Positions 52,538-62,630 of a stretch of DNA of 64,000 nucleotides are shown in pieces. The notes under the pieces are model-generated. The model saw only the letters and a program-made list of their open reading frames with translations, was not told the DNA's origin and made no database searches. Source of the DNA: Fen-1135 sp963705275 (GTDB taxonomy: Bacteria > Desulfobacterota > Syntrophia > Syntrophales > UBA2185); assembly GCA_963705275.1 (NCBI GenBank), contig OY970063.1:744001-808000 (forward strand), in the 5' to 3' direction. Every line of letters starts with the position of its first letter. Position 1 is the first letter of the stretch. Made by a program: the position numbers and the translations under genes.

Positions 52538-54079
52538 GTGCAGATACAGGCTGTGCTAAAGGATATCGATATCCTCCAGGTCTCTGGAATCCTTTCAGGA
52601 GAAGTCTCAGCCATTTGCTATGATTCAAGAAACTGCGGGAAAGACAGCCTGTTTGTGGCTGTTAGCGGTCTCAAGCTCGACGGCCATGCATATATAAGAG
52701 AGGCAGTTGACCGGGGAGCAAAATTCGTCGTTCACGAAAAAGATTATTCCCCGCCACCCGGAGTAACTTCTATAAGGGTTCTCAATAGTCGTGCTATCCT
52801 CGGCGTCCTCGGAAAGAATTTCTACAAAGACCCTTCTTCCCGCCTTTGTCTCATAGGCGTCACGGGGACAAACGGTAAGACAACGGTGACCTACCTGCTC
52901 GAAACCATACTCAAGGCAGCGGGATTCTCCGTCGGAATAGTGGGAACAGTCAACTACCGGTTTAATAATAAAGAAATGCCGGCCCCGCATACCACACCGG
53001 AGTCATATGAACTGCAGAAGATATTGAGAACTATGGTGGATCAGGGCGTTACCCACGTTGTTATGGAGGTTTCTTCGCACGCACTTGATCTGAGAAGAGT
53101 CGATGAATGCTCTTTCGACATGGGCATCTTCACGAACCTCTCGCAGGACCATCTGGATTATCATAAGACTTTGGAGGCCTATTTCCAGGCGAAGAAGCGC
53201 TTCTTTTCAGAGATTATCCCGGCAGGCAAGAAAAATTATGCATACAGGACGGTCATTAACGGAGACGACCCTTGGGGACAGAGAATCGTTGATGAGACAG
53301 GTTCAAGAATCCCCTGCCGCACATTCTGTATTGAAAACAAATGCGATGTGACTGCCGAGAGATACAAGTTTTCTTTGGAGGGGACGAAGGCTGATATTAA
53401 TGCAGGAGCGAGCCATATTGCCATATTTTCGCCGCTCATCGGAAAATTCAATCTGTATAACATACTTGCTTCCGTAACTGCGGCCTCGGTGCTTGGCATA
53501 CCTGAGAGCTTCATTCGCACCGGTGTAGAAAATCTAATAAATGTGCCGGGGCGGCTTGAAAAGGTGAGTATCACAGGCGAACCTGAGGTATTTGTCGATT
53601 ACGCGCATACTGAAGATGCCCTGAAGCGGGTGTTGCAGAATCTATCGCCGTTCAAAAAGGGGCGCCTCATCACGGTATTCGGCTGTGGCGGTGACAGGGA
53701 CCGGGGGAAAAGGCCCCTCATGGGAAAAGCCGTGATGGCTTGGAGCGACCTCGCCATTCTGACTTCGGATAATCCGAGGACGGAAGACCCGCTCTCCATT
53801 ATCGGGGAGATAGAAAAGGGAATGGGCGGAAACTTCGGCAGGAAGCTTCTTCCCGGAGAGCTCAAAAAAAATGCAAATGAAAAAGGTTACATAGTGATTC
53901 CCGATCGCAGAGAGGCGATCGAAATGGCGGTCACCCTCGCCGATAATTCAGATATCATCCTCATAGCCGGTAAGGGACATGAGAATTATCAGATCATCGG
54001 AGAAAAGAGGGTCCCCTTTGACGACAGACATGTTGCCAGGGAAGCTCTAACGAATAAACGGCTTGAGGCGGAACATTGA
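52538..54079 (+). CDS. murE: UDP-MurNAc-L-Ala-D-Glu:meso-diaminopimelate ligase MurE
   Basis: 513 residues from a GTG with GAGG upstream. ATP-binding GTNGKTT (110-116), carbamylated-lysine region QAKKRFF (about 217-223) and DNPR (411-414). The DNPR motif is the signature for meso-diaminopimelate rather than lysine, so the wall is of the DAP type. Confidence 0.96.
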   Translation: MQIQAVLKDIDILQVSGILSGEVSAICYDSRNCGKDSLFVAVSGLKLDGHAYIREAVDRGAKFVVHEKDYSPPPGVTSIRVLNSRAILGVLGKNFYKDPSSRLCLIGVTGTNGKTTVTYLLETILKAAGFSVGIVGTVNYRFNNKEMPAPHTTPESYELQKILRTMVDQGVTHVVMEVSSHALDLRRVDECSFDMGIFTNLSQDHLDYHKTLEAYFQAKKRFFSEIIPAGKKNYAYRTVINGDDPWGQRIVDETGSRIPCRTFCIENKCDVTAERYKFSLEGTKADINAGASHIAIFSPLIGKFNLYNILASVTAASVLGIPESFIRTGVENLINVPGRLEKVSITGEPEVFVDYAHTEDALKRVLQNLSPFKKGRLITVFGCGGDRDRGKRPLMGKAVMAWSDLAILTSDNPRTEDPLSIIGEIEKGMGGNFGRKLLPGELKKNANEKGYIVIPDRREAIEMAVTLADNSDIILIAGKGHENYQIIGEKRVPFDDRHVAREALTNKRLEAEH

Positions 54080-55518
54080 AGGCAGAGCTATCAACAACCG
54101 AGCTTACTGTCGGTGATGTTCTAAATGCCACAGGAGGGGCTTTGGCAGGAGGCATCACAGAGACGCGATTCAAGGGAGTATCTACGGATTCGAGGCGGAT
54201 AGTGCCGGGAAGTTTGTTTATCCCCCTCATAGGAGAAAGATTCGACGGTCATGATTTTATCGCCGCTGCAGTAAAAAATGGCGCTTCCGGCTTCCTCGAA
54301 GGGAAGGGATCTGAAAACAGGATAAGAGAAAAAATTACAGATACAACCATCGTCCATGTTGACGATACCCTGAAGGCCCTCGGGGATATAGCCCATTTTT
54401 GGCGAAAAAAATTTAGAGTAATTATCGTCGCCATCACGGGCAGTTCCGGAAAGACGACTACGAAGGAGATGCTGGCGAGTATTGCGAGCCTGCAGAAAAA
54501 GATTATCAAAGCAGAGGGAAATTACAATAACCTTATCGGTCTCCCCTTGACCGTTCTCAAGATCAACGCCCAACACGAGCTGGCTATCCTGGAGATGGGC
54601 ACGAACACAAGGGGGGAAATCGCCAGGCTCACTGAGATCGCAGAACCTGACATCGGAGTGATCACCAATATAGGCCCGGCGCATCTCGAGGGCTTCAAAT
54701 CAGTTGAGATGGTGCGGGAAGAAAAACTGGATCTCTTTCGGAACATGCCGGACTCCGGAGCTGCCATCATTAATCTCGACGATGAAAGACTGCTTGTAAC
54801 CGACAAAGACTGGCGTGGGACAAGGATAACATTCGGCTTGAAAAAAGATGCCGACGTCTCGGCTGAGGACATTGAGACGAAGGGAATGAAGGGGGTAAGC
54901 CTTACAATTAGAATTGGCAGTTTCAAGCAGGCAATTACCCTATCAGTTGCAGGAAATCATAATGTCTATAATGCCCTTGCTGCCGCTGCATCTTCCTGGA
55001 TTCTGGGTATTGACTTCTCAACGATCTGTCAAGGATTAATGGCATTTCAACCCATCTCCGGGCGCATGGAGATACATCGTTTGAAGAATGGAGCATTCAT
55101 TATCAATGATACGTACAATGCCAATCCTGCGTCGTTTAGAGAAGCCCTCAATACTCTGAGAGACTTGAAGGGAAATCAGAAAAGCACAGTGATCATGGGC
55201 GATATGCTTGAGCTCGGCGACTTTGCGGAGGTGATGCATGAAGGTGTCGGGAGTCTTATGGCAGACACTGGGGTGGACACCATTTACCTCAGAGGAAGGC
55301 TCTCCCCGGCGACGGCAGCGGGGGCATTGAAGAGAAAAATGTCCAAGGATCAGATAGTTTTTTTTGAAAATCCTGATCAAATCATAGACCGTCTTGCCTC
55401 CCATGTAGAGAGAGGTGACTGGATTCTCGTTAAAGGCTCGAGGCAGATGAGAATGGAACAGGCTGTGGAGAAGATTGTTGAAGTCTTCGGCATTGAAGAA
55501 AGCGGAGGAAAGAAATGA
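54076..55518 (+). CDS. murF: UDP-MurNAc-tripeptide:D-Ala-D-Ala ligase MurF
   Basis: 480 residues; the TTG start overlaps the murE stop by four bases (TTGA). ATP loop GSSGKTT (122-128), NDTYNANPAS and LEMGTNTRGEI are characteristic. Adds D-Ala-D-Ala to complete the pentapeptide precursor. Confidence 0.95.
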   Translation: MKAELSTTELTVGDVLNATGGALAGGITETRFKGVSTDSRRIVPGSLFIPLIGERFDGHDFIAAAVKNGASGFLEGKGSENRIREKITDTTIVHVDDTLKALGDIAHFWRKKFRVIIVAITGSSGKTTTKEMLASIASLQKKIIKAEGNYNNLIGLPLTVLKINAQHELAILEMGTNTRGEIARLTEIAEPDIGVITNIGPAHLEGFKSVEMVREEKLDLFRNMPDSGAAIINLDDERLLVTDKDWRGTRITFGLKKDADVSAEDIETKGMKGVSLTIRIGSFKQAITLSVAGNHNVYNALAAAASSWILGIDFSTICQGLMAFQPISGRMEIHRLKNGAFIINDTYNANPASFREALNTLRDLKGNQKSTVIMGDMLELGDFAEVMHEGVGSLMADTGVDTIYLRGRLSPATAAGALKRKMSKDQIVFFENPDQIIDRLASHVERGDWILVKGSRQMRMEQAVEKIVEVFGIEESGGKK

Positions 55519-55531
55519 GAGGAGCTCCAAA

Positions 55532-56611
55532 ATGATCTATCATCTCTTATATCCCCTTCATGATAAATTCTCCTATTTCAATGTCTTTCGGTACATCACA
55601 TTCAGAACGATTTATGCTACGGTTACGGCCTTATTGATCTGCTTTGTGATCGGCCCCTGGCTGATCAGGAAACTTCAGGCCCTTCAAATCGGCCAACCCA
55701 TAAGGAACGACGGACCGGACACGCATCTTTCCAAAAAGGGAACGCCCACCATGGGAGGGATCCTTATCATTTTCTCTATCGTCATTTCCACCCTCCTCTG
55801 GGCGAACCTGACAGTGGATTACGTCTGGCTTGTTATCATGGTCATTGTCGGCTATGGACTCATAGGGTTCGTGGATGACTATAGGAAACTTACACGCCAG
55901 GACAGCCGGGGAATCTCAGGAAAGGTGAGACTCTTAGGAGAAATCGCCATAGCGGTGTTTGTAAGCACGATTCTCTATATCAAACCGGGCTTCACTTCCA
56001 ATGTGACGATTCCCTTTTTTAAGACTGCGCTCCCCGATCTTGGCTGGGGGTATGTCGTGCTGTCAACATTCATCATCGTGGGCGCAGCGAACGCCGTAAA
56101 CCTTACAGACGGCCTCGACGGTCTTGCCATCGGTCCTGCAATTACATGTTTCATGACATATCTTCTCTTTGCCTACTTTGCCGGCAACGCGAAAATTGCA
56201 GGCTACCTGCAAATCCCCTATGTCGCAGGAACCGGAGAACTCGCCATATTATGCGGCGCCACGGTGGGGGCAGGCCTTGGCTTTCTCTGGTACAACTCCT
56301 ATCCAGCCCAGGTATTTATGGGAGACGTGGGCTCCCTCTCCCTCGGCGGCACCCTAGGCACACTCGCGATACTTACGAAACAGGAGATTCTTCTCGCCAT
56401 AGTGGGTGGAATATTTGTCCTGGAGACCTTTTCCGTCATCTTTCAGGTTGGCTGGTTCAAAGTGTCCAACGGCAGGCGCATCTTCAGAATGGCGCCGCTT
56501 CACCATCACTTTGAGCTCAAGGGCTGGGCTGAGCCAAAAGTCATTGTCCGCTTCTGGATAATTTCCATTCTCCTAGCCCTCGTGGCAATCAGTACCCTGA
56601 AATTGAGATGA
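55532..56611 (+). CDS. mraY: Phospho-MurNAc-pentapeptide transferase MraY
   Basis: 359 residues from the ATG at 55532 (GGAG seven bases before); a longer frame reaching back into murF is not needed. About ten membrane helices; motifs GTPTMGG, the aspartate pair in FVDDYRK, NLTDGLDGLA and HHHFELKGW. Makes lipid I on undecaprenyl phosphate. Confidence 0.96.
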   Translation: MIYHLLYPLHDKFSYFNVFRYITFRTIYATVTALLICFVIGPWLIRKLQALQIGQPIRNDGPDTHLSKKGTPTMGGILIIFSIVISTLLWANLTVDYVWLVIMVIVGYGLIGFVDDYRKLTRQDSRGISGKVRLLGEIAIAVFVSTILYIKPGFTSNVTIPFFKTALPDLGWGYVVLSTFIIVGAANAVNLTDGLDGLAIGPAITCFMTYLLFAYFAGNAKIAGYLQIPYVAGTGELAILCGATVGAGLGFLWYNSYPAQVFMGDVGSLSLGGTLGTLAILTKQEILLAIVGGIFVLETFSVIFQVGWFKVSNGRRIFRMAPLHHHFELKGWAEPKVIVRFWIISILLALVAISTLKLR

Positions 56612-56621
56612 GACAAATATT

Positions 56622-57968
56622 ATGAATCTTAAAGGGCAAAGGATATTAGTCATAGGACTGGGGAAGACAGGAATCGCTTCAGTTCGGTTTCTTATGGGGC
56701 AAGGCGCTAAAGTCATGGCAACCGACGAGAAGCCTCAATCAGAGTTGAAGGACGCTGCTCGCGAACTTGGAATACTGACAGCGAATCTGGAATTTTGCAA
56801 GTATAACAAAGACATGTTGTCTCGAGTAGATATGATTGTGCCCTCCCCCGGGGTGCCGCCATCCAATATTATCCTCGCCGAAGCACAGAGGAGGAAAATA
56901 CCTATCATAAGTGAGATAGAACTAGCTTACAGGTTCTTAGAGCCGCCGCTCGTCGCCATTACCGGCACGAACGGGAAGACAACCACGACAACCCTGATAG
57001 GGCATATCCTTGCAAAGGATGGAAAAAGGGTCTTTGTGGGAGGAAACATTGGAAATCCCCTGGTCGGCTATGTCGACGGAAAGCAGGAAGACGATTACGC
57101 AGTAGTGGAGGTGAGCAGTTTTCAGTTGCAGTGGATTCGGTCATTCCACCCCTTCATATCCATCCTCCTGAATATAACCTGCGACCATGTAGATTATCAC
57201 GGCTCGTTTGAGGCATATCGGGAAACCAAAGAAAGAATATTTGAGAATCAGAGGGGCGCTGATCTTGCCATTCTGAACGCCGATGAACCGAGATCCTTTC
57301 TTCTGGCAAGAAACATGGCCGCGAAAGTCGAGTTATTCAGCACCAGGACTGAGGTGACAAAGGGCATATTCCTTAAAGACAGAACACTTATTCATCATAC
57401 CGTCGATGGTGACTGCGAAGAGTACCCTCTCGACATGATAAAGATACCGGGTCTTCACAATATAGAAAACGTCATGGCCGCCATAATGGCCGCCAGGTAT
57501 TGCGGATGTTCGCCCGGGAGCATCGTGAGCGCCGTCAGGGATTTCAAGGGCATACCGCACAGGATAGAATTCACGGAAGAAAAAAATGGTGTGGCATTTT
57601 ATGACGATTCGAAAGGGACTAACGTGGGAGCCGTGACACGTGCGCTGGAAACATTTTCCCGGCCCATCATTCTGCTTATGGGAGGAAGGGACAAGGAGGG
57701 CGATTTCGAGACCCTGTCTGCCCTCATGAAGTCAAAGGTCAAAGAACTGGTTCTTTTCGGCGAGGCGAGAAGCAAGATAGACAACCTGATAGGCGGCATC
57801 GTCAAAACGTCCAAATGCATAACCCTCAAAGAGGCGATTGAGCTGGCTTATCGGCATTCTTCACCAGGGGATGTTATCTTGCTCTCTCCCGGCTGCGCGA
57901 GTTTTGATGAGTTTTCCAATTATAAAGAGAGGGGAAGGTTCTTTAAGGATGTGGTCAAGACTCTCTAA
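56622..57968 (+). CDS. murD: UDP-MurNAc-L-Ala:D-glutamate ligase MurD
   Basis: 448 residues. Nucleotide-sugar-binding N terminus LVIGLGKTGIAS, ATP loop GTNGKTTTT (115-123), NITCDHVDYH and FYDDSKGTNVGA. Adds D-glutamate. It overlaps the ftsW start by 20 bases. Confidence 0.96.
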   Translation: MNLKGQRILVIGLGKTGIASVRFLMGQGAKVMATDEKPQSELKDAARELGILTANLEFCKYNKDMLSRVDMIVPSPGVPPSNIILAEAQRRKIPIISEIELAYRFLEPPLVAITGTNGKTTTTTLIGHILAKDGKRVFVGGNIGNPLVGYVDGKQEDDYAVVEVSSFQLQWIRSFHPFISILLNITCDHVDYHGSFEAYRETKERIFENQRGADLAILNADEPRSFLLARNMAAKVELFSTRTEVTKGIFLKDRTLIHHTVDGDCEEYPLDMIKIPGLHNIENVMAAIMAARYCGCSPGSIVSAVRDFKGIPHRIEFTEEKNGVAFYDDSKGTNVGAVTRALETFSRPIILLMGGRDKEGDFETLSALMKSKVKELVLFGEARSKIDNLIGGIVKTSKCITLKEAIELAYRHSSPGDVILLSPGCASFDEFSNYKERGRFFKDVVKTL

Positions 57969-59076
57969 ATCATTCAAGATGCCTCCGCAAGAAAAGGCCT
58001 TGGACATTATCCTCCTTCTGGTCACGCTCATCCTGGTCACCATAGGTACCGTAATGATCTACAGCTCAAGCTCCATACTTGCCATGAAGAAGTTTAACGA
58101 TGGTCAGTACTTTCTCAAAAAACAGATATTCTTTGTGCTCCTCGGCTTAGGCATCATGGTGCTGATGACAAGGATTCCTTACGACCGCCTGAAAAAATTC
58201 GCCTATCCCGGCGTCCTTATATCCGCAGTTCTCCTGTCACTCCTCCTTGTACCCCATGTCGGAATTCGTGCCGGGGGCGCTACCAGGTGGCTTAAGCTGG
58301 GTTTCTTTTCGTTCCAGGTCACGGAAATGGTCAAGGTATCAATGGTGCTCTTTCTCGCCCATTTCTTGACGAAAAAATACAGCCAGATAACCGATTTTAA
58401 GCGCGCCGTCCTGCTGCCGCTGCTCGTCATAGTGTTCATCGTGGGACTGATTCTTCTGGAACCAGACTTTGGGACAGCTGTCATCATAACCTTAATCATG
58501 ATGTTGATGTTCTACCTCGCGGGTTGCAAGGCCCTTCATCTCGCAGGCATAGTGGCGCTTTTTGCACCTGTTGCCATCTGGCTCCTTCTTCACAAGAGCT
58601 ACCGGTTGGTAAGGTTGATGAGCTTTCTTGATCCCTGGAAAGATCCCCAGCATTCGGGATTCCAAATCATCCAATCTCTTCTTTCCTTCGGCTCAGGGGG
58701 GACCTTCGGCGTAGGAATAGGAGACGGAATGCAGAAACTTTTTTATCTTCCAGAGCCCCATACAGACTTTATCCTGTCCATCATCGCCGAAGAAAGCGGC
58801 TTTATCGGCGTCCTCATCGTAATATTCCTCTTCGCTATCCTAATTGTCAGGGGACTTTTGATATCCTTCAAGGCGCCTGACCTTTTCAGTACCCTTCTTG
58901 CCGCGGGATTGACCATGGTTATTGCCCTTGAAGCATTTATCAATATCGCCGGCGTGATGGGTCTAATCCCCCTTAAGGGACTAGCGCTTCCACTCGTCAG
59001 TTATGGCGGCACATCTCTGATCATGTCCTTGGTAACCGTCGGTATACTGCTGAATATCTCCTCCCACCAAAAATGA
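57949..59076 (+). CDS. ftsW: Peptidoglycan glycosyltransferase FtsW
   Basis: 375 residues from the ATG at 57949, inside the murD 3' end; an ATG at 57979 is the alternative. SEDS family with about ten membrane helices: MIYSSSSILA early, LLLEPDFGTAVI in the middle, PEPHTDFILSIIAEE and LPLVSYGGTSL near the end, including the conserved acidic site. Septal glycan polymerase partner of FtsI. Confidence 0.94.
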   Translation: MWSRLSKSFKMPPQEKALDIILLLVTLILVTIGTVMIYSSSSILAMKKFNDGQYFLKKQIFFVLLGLGIMVLMTRIPYDRLKKFAYPGVLISAVLLSLLLVPHVGIRAGGATRWLKLGFFSFQVTEMVKVSMVLFLAHFLTKKYSQITDFKRAVLLPLLVIVFIVGLILLEPDFGTAVIITLIMMLMFYLAGCKALHLAGIVALFAPVAIWLLLHKSYRLVRLMSFLDPWKDPQHSGFQIIQSLLSFGSGGTFGVGIGDGMQKLFYLPEPHTDFILSIIAEESGFIGVLIVIFLFAILIVRGLLISFKAPDLFSTLLAAGLTMVIALEAFINIAGVMGLIPLKGLALPLVSYGGTSLIMSLVTVGILLNISSHQK

Positions 59077-59095
59077 ACAGATACAAGGACAGGAT

Positions 59096-60184
59096 ATGAA
59101 AGTTATCATAGCTGGCGGCGGAACGGGAGGACACCTCTTCCCGGGAATTGCCATAGCAGAAGAATTCCTGGGAAGGGATCAGACGAGCAGTATCCTTTTC
59201 ATTGGAACGAAGAGGGGACTGGAAAAGAGGGTGCTTGGCAAGATGGGATTTAATCTGCACGCCCTCGATGTGGAAGGAATTAAAGGGAGGGGAATCGCAA
59301 AGGCTCTCGCCGCTATCCTGAAGATACCCCGAAGTTTAGTCGAATCTTATAGGCTGATCCGCACGTTTTGCCCGGACATTGTCATCGGGGTGGGAGGATA
59401 CGCATCTGGTCCGGCCGTGATGACTGCCCGCCTCATGGGTATCAAGACAGCCATTGCCGAGCAAAACGCCCTGCCCGGCATCACCAACAGGATTCTCGGA
59501 AGAATTGTTGACAGGATATTTCTTTCCTTCCCTGAAACAAAGAAATGGTTCCCTGAAAGAAAGACCATTACCTCCGGAAACCCTGTCAGGGCTGCCTTCC
59601 TCACAGGAATACGGGAGGCTGACAAGAGGGCCGGCAAGTTTACGCTTCTTGTATTTGGCGGAAGCCAAGGCGCCCACAGCATAAATCTGGCAGTCCTCGA
59701 TTCTCTTCCTTATCTGGACAAGATCAAGGACAAGCTAAGAGTTATCCACCAGACAGGCAGTGCGGACCTTGATTCCATCACGCTTCATTACCAATCCCAT
59801 GGGATAGAAGCAGGGGTATTCCCCTTTATCATGGACATGGCCCAGGCGTTCAGATCTGCTGATCTACTTATCTGCAGGGCCGGTGCTACGTCTATCGCAG
59901 AAATCACGGCCAGCGGAAAGTCATCCGTATTGATACCCTTTCCGTATGCCGTAAGTGATCACCAGACGAAAAACGCCGAGGCGCTGGTCAGGGCGGGGGC
60001 AGCTGTGATGATAAGCGAAAAGGACATCAGCGGCAACATGCTGGCTGAAACAATAGAGAAATTTTATCACCATCCGGAATTGCTAAGAGAGATGGAAGCC
60101 AAATCAGCGAGCCTGGGCAACGTCAGAGCGGCAGCCGATATTGTAGATACCTGCATGGAGCTGATAGCTTTAAGAAAGGTGTAA
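59096..60184 (+). CDS. murG: UDP-GlcNAc:lipid I GlcNAc transferase MurG
   Basis: 362 residues, GT-B fold. GGGTGGH (7-13), GVGGYASGP and EQNALPG in the acceptor half; FGGSQGA and CRAGATSIAEI in the donor half. Converts lipid I to lipid II at the inner membrane. It is followed by an A/T-rich gap of 123 bases with a possible weak internal promoter (TTGTAG-18-TATATA at 60189-60218). Confidence 0.96.
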   Translation: MKVIIAGGGTGGHLFPGIAIAEEFLGRDQTSSILFIGTKRGLEKRVLGKMGFNLHALDVEGIKGRGIAKALAAILKIPRSLVESYRLIRTFCPDIVIGVGGYASGPAVMTARLMGIKTAIAEQNALPGITNRILGRIVDRIFLSFPETKKWFPERKTITSGNPVRAAFLTGIREADKRAGKFTLLVFGGSQGAHSINLAVLDSLPYLDKIKDKLRVIHQTGSADLDSITLHYQSHGIEAGVFPFIMDMAQAFRSADLLICRAGATSIAEITASGKSSVLIPFPYAVSDHQTKNAEALVRAGAAVMISEKDISGNMLAETIEKFYHHPELLREMEAKSASLGNVRAAADIVDTCMELIALRKV

Positions 60185-60307
60185 ATTTTTGTAGATTTAA
60201 TACAAGATATAGTATATAGAAGCAAAAAATATACAATATACGGTGAAATGATCAAAGATTGCAGACCGAATAGGCAAGTAATGAATAACGGCAACCGAAG
60301 AGATACC

Positions 60308-61681
60308 ATGCGCAGAAAAGTTAAGCGCATCCACTTTGTCGGCATAGGCGGCATCGGCATGAGTGGTATAGCAGAGGTATTGCTCAACCTGGGTTACACG
60401 GTCAGCGGATCGGATCTCAGTCAAACCGATCTGACGCACAGACTGGCTTCCCTGGGTGCCACAATCTATGCAGGTCATGTTGCTTCCCAGCTTGGCGATG
60501 CGGACGTTGTCGTAACCTCTACAGCAGTCAGGCCCGATAATCCGGAGGTCCTGGAGGCACACAGAAGAAATATCCCCGTTATACCTCGGGCGGAGATGCT
60601 CGCAGAACTTCTCAAAATGAAGTTTTCCATTGCCGTATCGGGAAGTCACGGAAAAACAACAACAACCTCGATGGTTGCAACGGTCCTTGCATCCGGAGGT
60701 CTTGATCCCACGATGGTGATCGGGGGAAAACTGGCCAGCATCGGCAGTAACGCAAAGCTTGGGGACGGAGAGGTTATCGTGGCTGAGGCCGACGAAAGTG
60801 ACGGCTCTTTCCTGAAACTTGCCCCGTCTTTAGCTGTGATAACAAACATCGACCTCGAACACCTAGATCACTACAGAGATATTGAAGACATCAAAAATGC
60901 ATTCCTGCAGTTTGCCAATATTGTTCCCTTCTATGGCTCCACCATCCTATGCATGGACGACAATAACGCCAAAGACATACTGCCCAAGATAAAGAGAAAG
61001 ACTGTGACCTACGGACTTGCGCCTTCTGTCGACTACAGGGCGAGCGCCGTATCATTTTCTGGATCCTCTTCCAGTTACACCCTCCATTACAAAGAAGGCG
61101 CCTGCGGGACAGTAACCCTGAATGTTCCCGGCCTTTTCAATGTTTATAATTCTCTGGCTGCGATTGCCGTCGCACGGGAATTGGATATGGAATACGGCAC
61201 CATCAAGGAAGGGCTGAAGACTTTTACGGGGGTCCAGCGCCGGCTTGAGGTTAAGGGAAGGGTGAACGGGATCACTATCGTCGACGATTATGGTCATCAC
61301 CCGACGGAAATAAGGGAGACTCTGAGGGCCGCAAAGCAGGTATGGAAAAAGAAGATCATCGTAGTATTCCAGCCCCATCGCTATACCAGGACACATGCCC
61401 TTTTCAATGAGTTTCTGGCATCCTTCCCGGACGCAGATACCCTCATTGTGACAGATATTTATGCGGCAAGCGAGACCCCCATAGAAGGCGTGAATGCAGC
61501 GAAACTCTGCGAAGGTCTCCGCAATCAGGGCCACCCGGACGTGGTCTATATGCATGACTTTGACGACATTGTGGAGCATCTGCTTTCTATTGCAGAACCC
61601 TCAGACGTCATAATCACGCAGGGAGCCGGCAATGTTTGGAAGATCGGCGAGGAATTCTTAAAGAAGGCATCGCAGAAATGA
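60308..61681 (+). CDS. murC: UDP-MurNAc:L-alanine ligase MurC
   Basis: 457 residues from the ATG at 60308, which fits the family start (RRKVKRIHFVGIGGIGMSG). ATP loop GSHGKTTTT (112-120), EADESDGSF and VDDYGHHPTEI. Attaches the first residue of the stem peptide. Two upstream in-frame ATGs (60248, 60281) would add a tail not usual for the family. Confidence 0.95.
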   Translation: MRRKVKRIHFVGIGGIGMSGIAEVLLNLGYTVSGSDLSQTDLTHRLASLGATIYAGHVASQLGDADVVVTSTAVRPDNPEVLEAHRRNIPVIPRAEMLAELLKMKFSIAVSGSHGKTTTTSMVATVLASGGLDPTMVIGGKLASIGSNAKLGDGEVIVAEADESDGSFLKLAPSLAVITNIDLEHLDHYRDIEDIKNAFLQFANIVPFYGSTILCMDDNNAKDILPKIKRKTVTYGLAPSVDYRASAVSFSGSSSSYTLHYKEGACGTVTLNVPGLFNVYNSLAAIAVARELDMEYGTIKEGLKTFTGVQRRLEVKGRVNGITIVDDYGHHPTEIRETLRAAKQVWKKKIIVVFQPHRYTRTHALFNEFLASFPDADTLIVTDIYAASETPIEGVNAAKLCEGLRNQGHPDVVYMHDFDDIVEHLLSIAEPSDVIITQGAGNVWKIGEEFLKKASQK

Positions 61682-61700
61682 CATATCCGGAAGAGACATT

Positions 61701-62630
61701 ATGCTGATGGACGCTACACTCCGCCAAAAGCTAACGGACATGGTTTCCGGCAAAATCCTGTTTGATGAGCCCATGTACCGCCATACGTCGATCGGTGTCG
61801 GCGGGATTGCCGATGCAGTAGTTTGGCCTAGACGCAACGAGGAACTGAGCCGGATTGTCCATTTTTTGTGGCATTCTCAGATACCGTTTATTCCTCTCGG
61901 TAACGGGACGAATTTGATCGTGAAGGATGGGGGTTATAAAGGTGCTGTAATCTCGATGCAAGATCTAAATAGTGTCAGCTTGGCAGAAAGAGATAGCAAG
62001 CAAGTGCTGATACATGCGGGCGCGGGTGTCACCCTCTCTGAAATAGTTCTAATGTCTGAAAAGGGATCTCTTTCAGGTATGGAATTCTGCGCAGGTATTC
62101 CCGGCAGTGTAGGAGGGGCAGTGAGAATGAATGCCGGCGCCTATGGCAAAGAGATTAAGGACATTGTTGAAACAGTTGAATTGATGATTATCAGCGGAGA
62201 GATCCTGTCAGCCAGGAAGGATGACCTTAAATTTGGATACAGGAATCTCGATATTTCGGAGGGTACAATTATTACTGGCGCGTCATTTCTCCTGACACGA
62301 GGGATTGAGGAACAGATCCATGACCGGATTACTGAGATCCTCGGGAAACGACAGAATAAGCATCCTCTTGAGTATCGCAACGCGGGATCGATATTCAAGA
62401 ACCCCAATGGAGGTATTCCTGCAGGCCAGATGATTGATGAATTGGGGCTTAAAGGCATACGGATAGGCGATGCAAAAATATCAGAAAAACATGGAAACTT
62501 CATTGTCAATTTAGGAAATGCAAAAGCGAGTGACATCATTGCGCTGATTGACATGATCAAGACGAAGGTTAATGAGGAGCGAGGTATCAAGTTACAGACA
62601 GAGGTCAAGATCGTCGGGGAAGATGGATGA
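61701..62630 (+). CDS. murB: UDP-N-acetylenolpyruvoylglucosamine reductase MurB
   Basis: 309 residues. FAD-binding LGNGTNLIVKDGG and GIPGSVGGAVRMNAGAYG; the proton-donor serine is Ser230 in NAGSIFKNP, and the late glutamate is in LQTEVK. It lacks the extra insertions of type I MurB, so it is a type II-like short form. The stop overlaps ftsQ (ATGA). Confidence 0.95.
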   Translation: MLMDATLRQKLTDMVSGKILFDEPMYRHTSIGVGGIADAVVWPRRNEELSRIVHFLWHSQIPFIPLGNGTNLIVKDGGYKGAVISMQDLNSVSLAERDSKQVLIHAGAGVTLSEIVLMSEKGSLSGMEFCAGIPGSVGGAVRMNAGAYGKEIKDIVETVELMIISGEILSARKDDLKFGYRNLDISEGTIITGASFLLTRGIEEQIHDRITEILGKRQNKHPLEYRNAGSIFKNPNGGIPAGQMIDELGLKGIRIGDAKISEKHGNFIVNLGNAKASDIIALIDMIKTKVNEERGIKLQTEVKIVGEDG